The notes: generated from the sequence alone by a model not told the origin. 64,000 nucleotides of DNA from Vitreoscilla filiformis (GCF_002222655.1 NZ_CP022423.1:1116001-1180000); one strand, 5' to 3'; positions 24,249-32,225 are shown, counted from the first letter of the stretch. Numbers and translations: made by a program.

Positions 24249-24307
24249 CACACCAACGCCGCACAACGCACACCCAGCGAAGCGGGTTAGCCCTTAGGAG
24301 AGAACGC

Positions 24308-24559
24308 ATGCACAAGACACTTTCCCTCTATGCCGCCAAGGTGGTGCTGAGGTACTTGCGGTTACGCGGCCAGGTGGCGGCGTGGGCCAAACACACCGTC
24401 AACGGGCCGGCGCCCCTTTACGTGCCAATTTCGACTTCAGAGCGGGAGAAAGCACGTCAAGAACGCCAGCAAGTTGTTGCAGCCGCTCTTGCCACTCTGG
24501 CTCGCCCGGCTGGGTCTCAGCCAGTTGGCGAGTCTCCTGAACCAACTGGCCGACGCTGA
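24308..24559 (+). CDS. First early gene, small unknown protein
   Basis: 83 residues from ATG 24308 with a strong TAGGAGAG site, the first gene downstream of the early promoter. The N-terminal half is basic and amphipathic (MHKTLSLYAAKVVLRYLRLR, then GQVAAWAKHTVNGPAPLYVP). The C-terminal half is a charged helix (SEREKARQERQQVVAAALAT). The 3' 160 bases overlap a protein-like frame on the opposite strand (24399-24710). The family is not recognised. Confidence 0.6.
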   Translation: MHKTLSLYAAKVVLRYLRLRGQVAAWAKHTVNGPAPLYVPISTSEREKARQERQQVVAAALATLARPAGSQPVGESPEPTGRR

Positions 24560-24710
24560 TCACCCCTTCTGCCCCCAGCAGACGAACTAGCAGCGTCAAC
24601 ACACCTTGTAGCGCTGCATGGTCGGTTTCCAGATCACGAATCTGGGCCTGCATCGCATCCAGCGCAGTCACCAGCGCCCGCCGGTCGGCTTCTGTAAAAA
24701 CGTTTTCCAT
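24399..24710 (-). CDS. Small helical protein antisense to the first early gene
   Basis: 103 residues from ATG 24710 (MENVFTEADRRALVTALDAM), with AAGGGAGAAAG upstream. It is strongly protein-like: an acidic helical start, then QAQIRDLETDHAALQGVLTL and LAETQPGEPEWQERLQQLAG, which predict coiled coil. It runs in the same direction as the repressor but overlaps the plus-strand gene 24308-24559. Either one of the two is not used, or both are real and overlap at their 3' ends. Confidence 0.55.
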   Translation of the reverse strand: MENVFTEADRRALVTALDAMQAQIRDLETDHAALQGVLTLLVRLLGAEGVISVGQLVQETRQLAETQPGEPEWQERLQQLAGVLDVLSPALKSKLARKGAPAR

Positions 24711-24755
24711 CTTTCTCCCTTTCGACACAACACCACTTCACACCATTTTGCACCC

Positions 24756-25046
24756 ATGAGCACCGCCACCAAAACCACCCAATGGCTCAAGCCGCCCCAG
24801 GCGGCGCGCGCCGAATTTGAGGCCAAGGGCGTCTCCATTTCCGCCTGGGCTGCTGAGCACAAAGTCAGCCGTAGCTTGGTTTACGAAATCCTGGCAGGAC
24901 GCAAGCCCTGCCACCGGGGCCAAAGCCACCGCATTGCCGTGTTGCTGGGTATGAAGGCCGGCGAGCTGACGCGCAGCGTGTGTGCCGTCAACGCCCCGGC
25001 CTACCAACGCCCTGCCACGGCGTCGGGCCGCCAAGCCACGACGTAG
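24756..25046 (+). CDS. HTH DNA-binding protein (Ner-like position)
   Basis: 96 residues from ATG 24756. The helix-turn-helix reads AEFEAKGVSISAWAAEHKVS, then RSLVYEILAGRKPCHRGQSH, then RIAVLLGMKAGELTRS, a Cro/Ner-like layout with the recognition helix at about residues 33-47. Early Cro-like proteins in transposable phages switch down the repressor and early promoters. The frame extends upstream, but without a good start. Confidence 0.75.
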   Translation: MSTATKTTQWLKPPQAARAEFEAKGVSISAWAAEHKVSRSLVYEILAGRKPCHRGQSHRIAVLLGMKAGELTRSVCAVNAPAYQRPATASGRQATT

Positions 25047-25115
25047 CCGCGCCGCTGGCGCCCTGGAAGCCGCGCCTAACCCCCTGATTTATTCGTTATT
25101 TTTGGAGCCAATGCC

Positions 25116-25799
25116 ATGAACGACCTCTCCATCCTCAACACCGCGATCCGCCGCGATAGCGCCGGGCGCTACTGCCTGAACGACTTGCACAAGGCGGCAG
25201 GCAACAACAACCGGCATCGCCCTTCGCTGTGGCTGGCGAACAAGGCGACGAAAGCACAGCTTGCTGTGCTGGAAAGTGAAGCCCGAATTCCTGCTTTACG
25301 TGCAGAAGATGTTTCGCAAGGTGATACCCAAATTTCGGGTGTCACTTTCCAAAGTAAAGCAGGAATTCCTGCTTTACCCATCAGCGACCAACGAGGTGGG
25401 CAATACGAGTCACGCGGCACGTTTGTGTGCAAAGAGCTGGTCTACAGCTACGCCATGTGGATCAGCCCCGAGTTCTTCCTCAAGGTGGTGCGCGCCTACG
25501 ACGCCCTGATGACCGGCAACTACGTCAAGCCACTGACGCAAGCCGAGAAGTATTGGTTCAGCCGCCGCCCGCACTGGCAAGACGTGCGCCGCCTGGTGTT
25601 CGACGGCCACACCTACGCCCAGGTGGGGCAGATGCTCAAACGCAGCGCCACCAGCGTGGGCTACGCCATCCGCCGAATGATCGCTGTGGGCCTCATCAAC
25701 CCGGTGGAGTTCATCCGCCTGCGCTACTTCCCTGAAACCGCCGAGCGCCTGATTGCCGGTAACAAGCAGATGTGCCTGAATTGGGGAGTGGCGCAATGA
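25116..25799 (+). CDS. KilA-N domain DNA-binding protein
   Basis: 227 residues. The KilA-N domain spans about 10-137 (CLNDLHKAAGNNNRHRPSLW at the start, then GTFVCKELVYSYAMWISPEF, then FLKVVRAYDALMTG). A linker at about residues 53-87 is unusual because its DNA is a set of nested palindromes (25271-25376). The C-terminal part (RRLVFDGHTYAQVGQMLKRS, then ATSVGYAIRRMIAVGLINPV) is a second helix-turn-helix. The product binds DNA, probably as an early regulator. The stop overlaps the next start (ATGA). Confidence 0.88.
   Translation: MNDLSILNTAIRRDSAGRYCLNDLHKAAGNNNRHRPSLWLANKATKAQLAVLESEARIPALRAEDVSQGDTQISGVTFQSKAGIPALPISDQRGGQYESRGTFVCKELVYSYAMWISPEFFLKVVRAYDALMTGNYVKPLTQAEKYWFSRRPHWQDVRRLVFDGHTYAQVGQMLKRSATSVGYAIRRMIAVGLINPVEFIRLRYFPETAERLIAGNKQMCLNWGVAQ
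25271..25376. repeat. Nested palindromic element inside the KilA-N gene
   Basis: A 17-base arm at 25271-25287 pairs with 25334-25350 (15 of 17 match as an inverted repeat). A second element, 25355-25376, is a perfect 22-bp palindrome centred on AGGAATTCCT. The 14 bases GAATTCCTGCTTTA at 25285-25298 are repeated directly at 25363-25376. The whole stretch stays in frame and encodes the linker of the KilA-N protein, as if a palindromic element had inserted in phase. Confidence 0.88.
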
Positions 25800-26206
25800 C
25801 CCACCCCACCGAACCGATCAACGTCTACAGCGTGCTGTGGCGCGCTCGTGTCAATCGCGTGGACGAACCCCTGGCCCGCACCTTGTGGGCCTTCGCCGAA
25901 CTGAACGAGAACTTCAGTGCCGAAACCGTCCGGCTGATCCTGCGCCAACGCGCAGCGGCTCAACTGAACGTGCCCGGCTGGGCCCTGCAACTGAGCGACG
26001 TGCAAGACGCCCGTGCCATGCACACCCGCCGCGCAGGTGACGGCACAGCGTGGCTGTCTCCCACCCGCTGCTGGCTGGAAGTCGGTACACCCGGCACCCC
26101 TTGGGAATTCATCAGCCCGGATCGCGCCCTGTTGTGCTTCACCTCCAACGTGACGCACCAGATGTTCACCGAGCTGCTGCACGACGTGGGGAGGGACGAC
26201 GCATGA
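25796..26206 (+). CDS. Unknown early protein
   Basis: 136 residues from ATG 25796, overlapping the KilA-N stop. It is soluble and has a helical start (NVYSVLWRARVNRVDEPLAR, then TLWAFAELNENFSAETVRLI) followed by beta-prone sequence with several Trp (WALQLSDVQDARAMHTRRAG). No recognised family. It belongs to a tightly packed set in which this gene, the IclR-like gene and the membrane-protein gene overlap by a few bases each. Confidence 0.7.
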   Translation: MTHPTEPINVYSVLWRARVNRVDEPLARTLWAFAELNENFSAETVRLILRQRAAAQLNVPGWALQLSDVQDARAMHTRRAGDGTAWLSPTRCWLEVGTPGTPWEFISPDRALLCFTSNVTHQMFTELLHDVGRDDA

Positions 26207-26526
26207 GCCCCGTCTCTGCCTCCTCCGCTCGCATGCCCACCTCGGTGGATAAAACCCTGCGTGCCCTGCAAGCCCTGGCCGGCCACGAAGTGCATGGCCT
26301 CTCTCCCGCCGACCTGGCCGAGCGCCTGAAGGTGGCGCCGAGCTGGATCAGCCAAGTGATGCCGGCCCTCGAAGCCGAGCACTGGGTCGAGCGCATCCCT
26401 GACACCGGCCGCTGGCGCCTGGGTGTGGCCCCGGTACGCATCGGCCTGACCGCAGCGCAACACCTGCAACGCGCTCGCACCGAGCTGGACAGCCTGACCA
26501 GCCGTTACCTGGGGAGCGCGCAATGA
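26203..26526 (+). CDS. IclR/MarR-type winged-helix regulator
   Basis: 107 residues from ATG 26203, overlapping the previous gene by 4 bases. Residues about 14-75 form a winged helix: TSVDKTLRALQALAGHEVHG, then LSPADLAERLKVAPSWISQV, then MPALEAEHWVERIPDTGRWR. This is the IclR N-terminal pattern without an effector domain. The C-terminal helix (TAAQHLQRARTELDSLTSRY) may serve dimerisation. Likely an early phage regulator. Confidence 0.78.
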   Translation: MSPVSASSARMPTSVDKTLRALQALAGHEVHGLSPADLAERLKVAPSWISQVMPALEAEHWVERIPDTGRWRLGVAPVRIGLTAAQHLQRARTELDSLTSRYLGSAQ

Positions 26527-27728
26527 TGGCCGTCCCTCATCACCCCATGACCCCGACCAGCCGCGCCGCGCTGGTGGTGCTGGCCACCATGGCCTCGGGC
26601 GCCAGCCTGACGATGGCCGCTCTGGCGGCCGTCGAACGCGGCAGCACCGCGACGGACAAGGGCCTGCACGTCGTCACCGCTGCGGTGTTGGCCCTGGGCT
26701 GCAACCTGCTGCCTGGGCTGGCCCTGCGAGGTTGGCGCATGGCGTGGCTGGTCGCGGGCCTGTGTCTGGTGGCCACGCTCTACAACCAGGCGCACTGGTA
26801 CGCCAGCGCCGGACACCGGGCGGGCGATGCTCGGGCCACGGCAGAGGTAACGCTCAGCCAATCCGCCCAAGTGGCCCGCGACGAACTGGCCTCATTGGCT
26901 GGCACGCCGACCCTGGCTCAGGCGGGCGACGCGCTGGCCAAGGCGCAAGCCAAGGCCGAGCGTGCCCAAGCGGCCCAACGCTTGTGTGACAGCACCACGC
27001 CTGGCCGCTGCACCGCTGCTGCCACGGGGGCCAGTGCCGCAGTGGCCCACCTGCGAGCGGCTGAGCAGACGGCGCAACAAGCCCAGCGCGTGGGCGAGCT
27101 GCGCCGCCAACTCGCAGCCGACGCCCAAACCGCTGACACGCAACGCCAGCGGGCAGCCACCGACCCGGTGGACGCCCGACTGGCCGAGCTGACGGGGTGG
27201 AGCCCCGCCGTCATCGGGTTGGGTGGCTCGCTGCTGCAAGGCGCGCTGCTCGAAGGTGTTGCCGCCCTGCTGTGGGCGGTGGCACTGGCAAGCCCTGCGG
27301 CTGCCCCGTCCCGCAATCCCCACGTCTCGACTGATACCCATCCACATCTGCAAGGAGCGCACCGTGAGCACACCCGCATTCCCTCTGCCATCCGGCAGCG
27401 TTTCGCCAACGCCTGGCGGCATGTGCGCCAAGCCGTTGGGAGAGATTCCTCTGGGCGCCGCGCAGTTGGCGTTCATCAGCCTGGAGATGTCCAACCGAGT
27501 CCCACGGGCCGATCAGCGGTTGGAGTTGAGTCTGTCCACGCTGCTGTGTTTGGCGCTGTCTCACCGGGCGGTGGAGGTGTTTGGCAAGGAGCAGGTGCAT
27601 TGCCTGGATGTGATGGCGGGCATCACGGTGTTCGCCAACCGCCTGGCCGAGACAGCACTGGAGGGCATGGCCACCACCCTGCGCCTGTTCGACGACGGGG
27701 CCGGGAGCGGCGGGGACTCCTTTCTTGA
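26523..27728 (+). CDS. Membrane protein with helical domain; 3' end probably displaced by a frameshift
   Basis: Start ATG 26523 overlaps the previous stop. The first 85 residues hold three hydrophobic segments (ALVVLATMASGASLTMAALA, then VVTAAVLALGCNLLPGLAL, then MAWLVAGLCLVATLYNQAHW). A long Ala/Gln-rich helix follows, then a fourth hydrophobic segment near residue 240 (GSLLQGALLEGVAALLWAVA). The last 120 residues overlap the next gene out of frame and are not protein-like. One extra base in the C-rich run near 27305-27325 would bring TGA near 27333 into frame and give about 270 residues. Function unknown; a spanin- or holin-like role is conceivable. Confidence 0.65.
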   Translation: MMAVPHHPMTPTSRAALVVLATMASGASLTMAALAAVERGSTATDKGLHVVTAAVLALGCNLLPGLALRGWRMAWLVAGLCLVATLYNQAHWYASAGHRAGDARATAEVTLSQSAQVARDELASLAGTPTLAQAGDALAKAQAKAERAQAAQRLCDSTTPGRCTAAATGASAAVAHLRAAEQTAQQAQRVGELRRQLAADAQTADTQRQRAATDPVDARLAELTGWSPAVIGLGGSLLQGALLEGVAALLWAVALASPAAAPSRNPHVSTDTHPHLQGAHREHTRIPSAIRQRFANAWRHVRQAVGRDSSGRRAVGVHQPGDVQPSPTGRSAVGVESVHAAVFGAVSPGGGGVWQGAGALPGCDGGHHGVRQPPGRDSTGGHGHHPAPVRRRGRERRGLLS

Positions 27729-27789
27729 GGCCATGCGCGGCATGCAGCCGCCTTCCGCTCCCCCTTCAACCACTCCCACCCTTGATTGA
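27364..27789 (+). CDS. Unknown early protein
   Basis: 141 residues from GTG 27364, chosen because AAGGAGCGCACC lies just upstream. The body is helical (GEIPLGAAQLAFISLEMSNR, then LELSLSTLLCLALSHRAVEV, then AGITVFANRLAETALEGMAT) with a Pro/Ser-rich tail. No transmembrane segment or known motif. The gene overlaps the tail of the preceding frame, which is probably spurious there. Confidence 0.68.
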   Translation: MSTPAFPLPSGSVSPTPGGMCAKPLGEIPLGAAQLAFISLEMSNRVPRADQRLELSLSTLLCLALSHRAVEVFGKEQVHCLDVMAGITVFANRLAETALEGMATTLRLFDDGAGSGGDSFLEAMRGMQPPSAPPSTTPTLD

Positions 27790-27800
27790 AAGACCCTGCG

Positions 27801-28769
27801 ATGAGCCGCACCCCTACCCCCCGCAGTGAAACCCGCCTGGTTGAACTCGCCCCCGGCGCCCTGGATGCCGACCGCGCCGCCGCCGACACGCTGGCCGCGT
27901 TGCAAGCCGGCACCAGTGCAGAACGTGACTTGCTGAACCAGCTTCTTGGGCAAGCCCAGATGGCGGATGCCATTGCCAAATTTAGCCGAACGGTTCGGCT
28001 GACTAAGCTGGCATTCGTCCGAGAAAACAAGCTTTATCAACAACTTGCGGGGAAGCAAATGCCGAACGGTTCGGCATTACGCGGAACTTGGGAGGAGTTT
28101 TGCGAGTTGTTGGGTTATTCCAAAGACAAGGTCGATCTCGACTTGCAAAACCTGCAAAGCTTTGGCGAAGAGGCTCTGGAAAGCATGTCCCGCATGGGCA
28201 TCGGCTACCGGGACATGAAGCAGTACCGCCGCCTGCCCGAAGACGCCAAGACCCTGCTGATCGAGACAGCCAAGACGGGTGACAAAGCCGCCTTCCTCGA
28301 CCTGGCCGAAGAACTGGTGGAACGACACGCCAAGCAAAAGGCGGATCTCGAAGCCAAGCTGGACGACGCCACGAAGACCCTGCAAGCCAAGGACGCCGTG
28401 CTGGCCCAGGTGAGCACCGACCTGAACGCCGCCAAAGAAAAGCTGGCCCGCCCCTGGACGCCCAACCCCGAACTGGGCACCCGCAGCGCCACCGAAGACG
28501 CCGCCCTGGAAGAGCTGGCCAAGGCCGCCGACGCCAGCGCCCAAAGCGCCCGCCGCCTGGGCGTGGTGGTGGCTGACATCTGCGCCAACCAGACCAACCA
28601 AGCCCTGCGCACCAAAGCCCTGCAAGCCCTGACCTACGTGGTGGTCACGCTGCGCGAAGTGGTGATTGAACACGGCCTGGAAGTGGAAGTGAGCGACGAC
28701 GCCCTGGGCACCCGCCCCGCCTGGATGAACGCCGCCTGGCAGCAACCCAGTGATGACACCACCGCGTGA
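27801..28769 (+). CDS. Early phage protein with coiled coil and embedded palindromes
   Basis: 322 residues from ATG 27801. The N-terminal third is helical (ALQAGTSAERDLLNQLLGQA). The region about 60-95 (FSRTVRLTKLAFVRENKLYQ, then PNGSALRGTWEEFCELLGYS) is encoded over two GCCGAAC-G-GTTCGGC palindromes. Residues about 165-225 are a coiled coil (EELVERHAKQKADLEAKLDD, then ATKTLQAKDAVLAQVSTDLN). Related proteins are common in early regions of Burkholderiales phages and plasmids, but their function is unknown. The WEEFCELLGYSKDKVDLD stretch looks like a DNA-binding helix pair. Confidence 0.75.
   Translation: MSRTPTPRSETRLVELAPGALDADRAAADTLAALQAGTSAERDLLNQLLGQAQMADAIAKFSRTVRLTKLAFVRENKLYQQLAGKQMPNGSALRGTWEEFCELLGYSKDKVDLDLQNLQSFGEEALESMSRMGIGYRDMKQYRRLPEDAKTLLIETAKTGDKAAFLDLAEELVERHAKQKADLEAKLDDATKTLQAKDAVLAQVSTDLNAAKEKLARPWTPNPELGTRSATEDAALEELAKAADASAQSARRLGVVVADICANQTNQALRTKALQALTYVVVTLREVVIEHGLEVEVSDDALGTRPAWMNAAWQQPSDDTTA
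27984..28078. repeat. Pair of GCCGAAC-G-GTTCGGC palindromes in an early gene
   Basis: AGCCGAACGGTTCGGCT (27984-28000) and a 21-base version with 10-bp arms (28058-28078) each have a single central G. The core is the exact reverse complement of the two tail-region copies at 10513 and 10618. Both lie in frame within the coding region of 27801-28769. Confidence 0.88.
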
Positions 28770-28780
28770 GGAGAACCACG

Positions 28781-29095
28781 ATGAGCCTGAACCCCACCAC
28801 CGTTGACATCCGCTCCCTCAACGAACAACAGCGCCGGGCGCTGCTGGACTGCACCGGCCTGAGCCGCCGGCAATCGGCCTACCGCAACTCATTTGTGGTG
28901 CGCAAAGGAGGTGCCGATGCGCAGTTGGCCCAGCAACTGGAAGCCAAGGGCCTGATGTGCTGCAAGCCGTATTTGAACGACCACAGCCTGCTCTACCAAG
29001 TGACCCAGGCCGGAATGGATGCAGCGCTGGCCATTGGCGCCCTGAAGCAGGGCCGCGCCTGGGTGCCCTGCCACGTCACCCCCGCCCAAGCCTGA
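28781..29095 (+). CDS. Small unknown early protein
   Basis: 104 residues from ATG 28781 with a GAGGAGAA site. The pattern RSLNEQQRRALLDCTGLSRR, then LAQQLEAKGLMCCKPYLNDH, then SLLYQVTQAGMDAALAIGAL resembles a winged-helix or small helical bundle protein. It lies just before rdgC and is probably co-translated with it. No known family. Confidence 0.68.
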   Translation: MSLNPTTVDIRSLNEQQRRALLDCTGLSRRQSAYRNSFVVRKGGADAQLAQQLEAKGLMCCKPYLNDHSLLYQVTQAGMDAALAIGALKQGRAWVPCHVTPAQA

Positions 29096-29119
29096 CAACC
29101 CTCGCCCAAGGAAACGACC

Positions 29120-30076
29120 ATGTTCAAGAACCTGATTTTGTACGCCATCACCGGCACCAACCCTGCCCGGTGCGCCGACCTGATTCCTGCGCTGGTGCGC
29201 GAGGAGTTCCGCCCCTGCGAGCCGGCCAAGGAACATTCGGCTGGTTGGGTTGATCCGGCCGACCCGAGCGCGACCCGAGGCGCTTTGGTGCAGCCGTTGT
29301 TCTGCCACGGCTGGATGCTGGCCTACAAGACCGAAACCAAGAAGGTGCCCACCCAGGCGCTGAAGGCGCGGGTGGCAGAGATGGCCGAGGCCATCTACAA
29401 GGAAACCGGGCGCCGCCCCGGCAAGACGGCTGCCAAGGATTTGGCCGAAGCAGCCAAGTTTGAGCTGTTGCCCCGTGCGTTTGCCCTCCAAGAAACCACG
29501 CTGGTGTGGCTGGACACGGACAACGGCTGGCTGGCATTGGACTGCGCCAGCGCCAAGCGCGGCGCGGACATCGTGACGGCGCTGGTGCGGATGATCCCCG
29601 GCCTTGTGGTGACGCCAGTGCAGACGCAGGTTTCCCCGGCTGCGGCCATGTCCACCTGGCTGGGCAGCGGTGATGCACCCTGGTCGTTTGGCCTGTGCCT
29701 GGGCCGCTCCGCCGAGCTGCACCGTCAGGACGAAACCCGCGCCAAGGTGCGCTACGTCAACCACTCGCTGGTGACGGACGAAGTGCGTGCCCATGTGCGT
29801 GAGGGCTACACCGCCAAGCAACTGGCGTTGGAGTGGGATACCCGGATGACCTTTGTGCTCACCGATGCCTGGACGCTGCGGAACGTGGCCCTCACCGATG
29901 TGGTGCTGGAAGAGAACAAGACGGCGGGCGGCCCCGGCTGGCCTGACGCCGAGGAGGTTTGGCGCACCGATGCGGTGCTGATGACCGCCGAGCTGCAACG
30001 CATGTTGGCCGACTTGATGAACGCCCTGGGCGGCAAGTTGGCGATCGGGCAACCCGCTGCCACCGCCCAGGCGTAA
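29120..30076 (+). CDS. rdgC: RdgC-like recombination-associated protein
   Basis: 318 residues. It opens MFKNLILYAITGTNPARCAD, the typical RdgC start, followed by KTETKKVPTQALKARVAEMA, then GKTAAKDLAEAAKFELLPRA, where the basic helix and the FELLPRAF motif are shared with chromosomal RdgC. RdgC forms a DNA-encircling dimer ring that limits RecA. In a transposable phage it could protect phage ends or modulate recombination, perhaps in place of the Mu Gam protein, which is not seen here. It lies just before the transposase gene. Confidence 0.9.
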   Translation: MFKNLILYAITGTNPARCADLIPALVREEFRPCEPAKEHSAGWVDPADPSATRGALVQPLFCHGWMLAYKTETKKVPTQALKARVAEMAEAIYKETGRRPGKTAAKDLAEAAKFELLPRAFALQETTLVWLDTDNGWLALDCASAKRGADIVTALVRMIPGLVVTPVQTQVSPAAAMSTWLGSGDAPWSFGLCLGRSAELHRQDETRAKVRYVNHSLVTDEVRAHVREGYTAKQLALEWDTRMTFVLTDAWTLRNVALTDVVLEENKTAGGPGWPDAEEVWRTDAVLMTAELQRMLADLMNALGGKLAIGQPAATAQA

Positions 30077-30099
30077 CCCCCACACAAGGAGCGGGCACC

Positions 30100-31911
30100 A
30101 TGCCTCCGAGCCATCAAATTTCAGCCGATCAAGTGCTGTACCTGCACGAGGTACGCACCCGGCTGGACAAGGCCGCGCACGGCGAGTGCGGCGCCATTGC
30201 GGATGAGGCGGCGGCGCAGCTTGGCGTGACGCGCAGCACCATCCACCGCCTACTGGCCGAGCAGCTCGGCCGGGACACGGGGCGCAAGCGCCGCAGCGAT
30301 GCGGGCAAGCGTGGCGTGACCCACGATGAGCTGATGAAGATCAGCGCGGCGCTGATGGGCACCTTCCGACGCAAAGGCATCAACCGCATGACCGCCGATG
30401 ACGCGGTGGAGCTGCTGCGCCACGACACGGTGGGGCTCATCAGCACCCAGCTTTCCACCAGCAGGCTGCTGGTGCTGCTGCGCGAAGCCGGGCTGCACCC
30501 CGACCAGTTGCGCCTGCCGGAGCCGGCGATTCAGGTGGCCACGGAGCACCCGAACCAGTTCTGGCAAGTGGATGCATCGGTGTGCGTTGTTTATTACCTC
30601 AGCAACGCCACCGGGTTGCAGGTGATGGACGAAAAGAAGTTCTACAAGAATAAGCCGGCGAATATCACCCGCGTCCAGGAAGAACGGTTGATTCGGTATA
30701 CCGCCGCCGATGTGAACTCCCATGATTTCCTGACCCGGTATTACCTGGGCAGTGAATCAGCGGCCAACCTGGGTGAGTTTCTGATCTGGGCGTTTGGTGA
30801 CAAGGGCGGACGCCACCCGATGCACGGGGTGCCGCTGCATCTGGAGTTCGACCCAGGTGCGGCCAACACCTCGGCGCCGGTGCTCAACCTGTGCGAGCGC
30901 CTGAAGTCCAAGGTGCTGGTGCATGAGCGTCACCGCTCACGCTCCAACGGCAGCGTGGAGAAGGCCCACCACCTGGTGGAAATCCACTTCGAGCTGGCCA
31001 GCCTGCGCTTTGCCAAAGTGGCCAGCCTGGACGACTTGAACGACAAGGCGCTGCTGTGGAGCCACTGGTACTGCGGCACGAAGAACCACAGCCGCTACGG
31101 GCGCCCGCGCCATGCGCAATGGTTGACGATCACCGCTGACCAACTGCGCATCGCTCCCCCGGCGGATGTGATGCGCCGCCTGATGCGGGCGCACCCGATC
31201 AAGCGCAAGGTGGACACGAATCTGGAGATCACCTTCGCCTTGCGTGGGGCCGATGGCAAGGTGAGCCGCCACAGCTACCGCGTGCGCCACTTGCCGGGCG
31301 TGAAGGCTGGGGACATGGTGCCGGTGGTGGCCGACCCGTACCACCCGCCCAGCGTCGAGGTTGGCTATGTGGACGGCAGCACCGGGCGCCTGGCGTGGAT
31401 GCCGTTCGAGGCGGTGACGTTCACCAGTGCCGGATACGCCACCGACGCACCGCAGCGCGGCCAGGAACTGCGCGCCGCGCCGCGTGGCTTGCTGGACGTG
31501 AACCGGGATGCGGTGGTGCAAACCGCCTACGGCGGCGACACGCTGGACGAAGCCAAGGAACGCCAAGAAAAGGGTGGCCTTGTGTTTGCCGGGCAGGTTG
31601 ACCCGTTTGCCATGCACAAGGCGGATGCCGCCCAACTGCCCACTTACATGCCCAAGCGCGGGCACCAAGTGGCGGTGGAAGACCGGGCGGTATCCACCCG
31701 CCGCCTGACGGTGCCCGAGGCGTGCCAAGAGCTGAAGCGCCGCCTGGGCGAGCGCTACACGCCCCAGGTGTACGGCTGGGTGCAAGCCCGGTTCGGCGCC
31801 GACGGCGTGCCCGAAGACCAACTCGAAACCCTGGCCGAGCAACTGGCGCCAAGCGCACCCGCTGCCCAGCCCGTGGCCCCGATGCCGCTGCGTGCGGTGG
31901 GAGGTTTGTGA
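30100..31911 (+). CDS. DDE transposase, MuA analogue
   Basis: 603 residues from ATG 30100, with AAGGAGCGGGC upstream. An N-terminal helix-turn-helix (AIADEAAAQLGVTRSTIHRL, then AEQLGRDTGRKRRSD) is followed by an rve-type catalytic core. The acidic residues are about D158 (NQFWQVDAS), D251 (HLEFDPGAANTS) and E287 (RSNGSVEKAHHLVE). A C-terminal beta barrel domain begins near residue 380 (VRHLPGVKAGDMVPVVADPY). It cuts and joins the phage ends during lysogenisation and replicative transposition. Its stop overlaps the next ATG. Confidence 0.93.
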   Translation: MPPSHQISADQVLYLHEVRTRLDKAAHGECGAIADEAAAQLGVTRSTIHRLLAEQLGRDTGRKRRSDAGKRGVTHDELMKISAALMGTFRRKGINRMTADDAVELLRHDTVGLISTQLSTSRLLVLLREAGLHPDQLRLPEPAIQVATEHPNQFWQVDASVCVVYYLSNATGLQVMDEKKFYKNKPANITRVQEERLIRYTAADVNSHDFLTRYYLGSESAANLGEFLIWAFGDKGGRHPMHGVPLHLEFDPGAANTSAPVLNLCERLKSKVLVHERHRSRSNGSVEKAHHLVEIHFELASLRFAKVASLDDLNDKALLWSHWYCGTKNHSRYGRPRHAQWLTITADQLRIAPPADVMRRLMRAHPIKRKVDTNLEITFALRGADGKVSRHSYRVRHLPGVKAGDMVPVVADPYHPPSVEVGYVDGSTGRLAWMPFEAVTFTSAGYATDAPQRGQELRAAPRGLLDVNRDAVVQTAYGGDTLDEAKERQEKGGLVFAGQVDPFAMHKADAAQLPTYMPKRGHQVAVEDRAVSTRRLTVPEACQELKRRLGERYTPQVYGWVQARFGADGVPEDQLETLAEQLAPSAPAAQPVAPMPLRAVGGL

Positions 31912-32213
31912 TGAGCAAGAGCATCAAAGAAATTACCCGTGCCGTGAAGGCCGCGACCGGTAAAACGCCGGCTGAGCTGCTGCTGGAGCGGTTTGAAGAA
32001 CAGCAAACTTCGACCCTCAAGACCGACGAAACCACCCCAGAAGAGCGGGCCGCGATTGGTGCTCTGGAGGATGCAATCCGCGCCCTGCCGCGCAGCTTGT
32101 TCATTGAAACCAGCGAGCACGAAGGCCGCGCAGCCATCTACAAGCGCACGGGGCCTGGGGAAATGGTGCTGGTGGGAACCGTCTACCGCAAACGCACGTT
32201 TTCACAGGTTTGA
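31911..32213 (+). CDS. Small unknown protein between transposase and AAA+ genes
   Basis: 100 residues from ATG 31911, overlapping the transposase stop by one base (TGATG). The N-terminus is a basic helix (SIKEITRAVKAATGKTPAEL, then LLERFEEQQTSTLKTDETTP). The C-terminus is a small beta unit (RSLFIETSEHEGRAAIYKRT, then GEMVLVGTVYRKRTF). No known family; co-translation suggests a helper for transposition. Confidence 0.68.
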   Translation: MSKSIKEITRAVKAATGKTPAELLLERFEEQQTSTLKTDETTPEERAAIGALEDAIRALPRSLFIETSEHEGRAAIYKRTGPGEMVLVGTVYRKRTFSQV

Positions 32214-32225
32214 GGGGTTCAAGTC

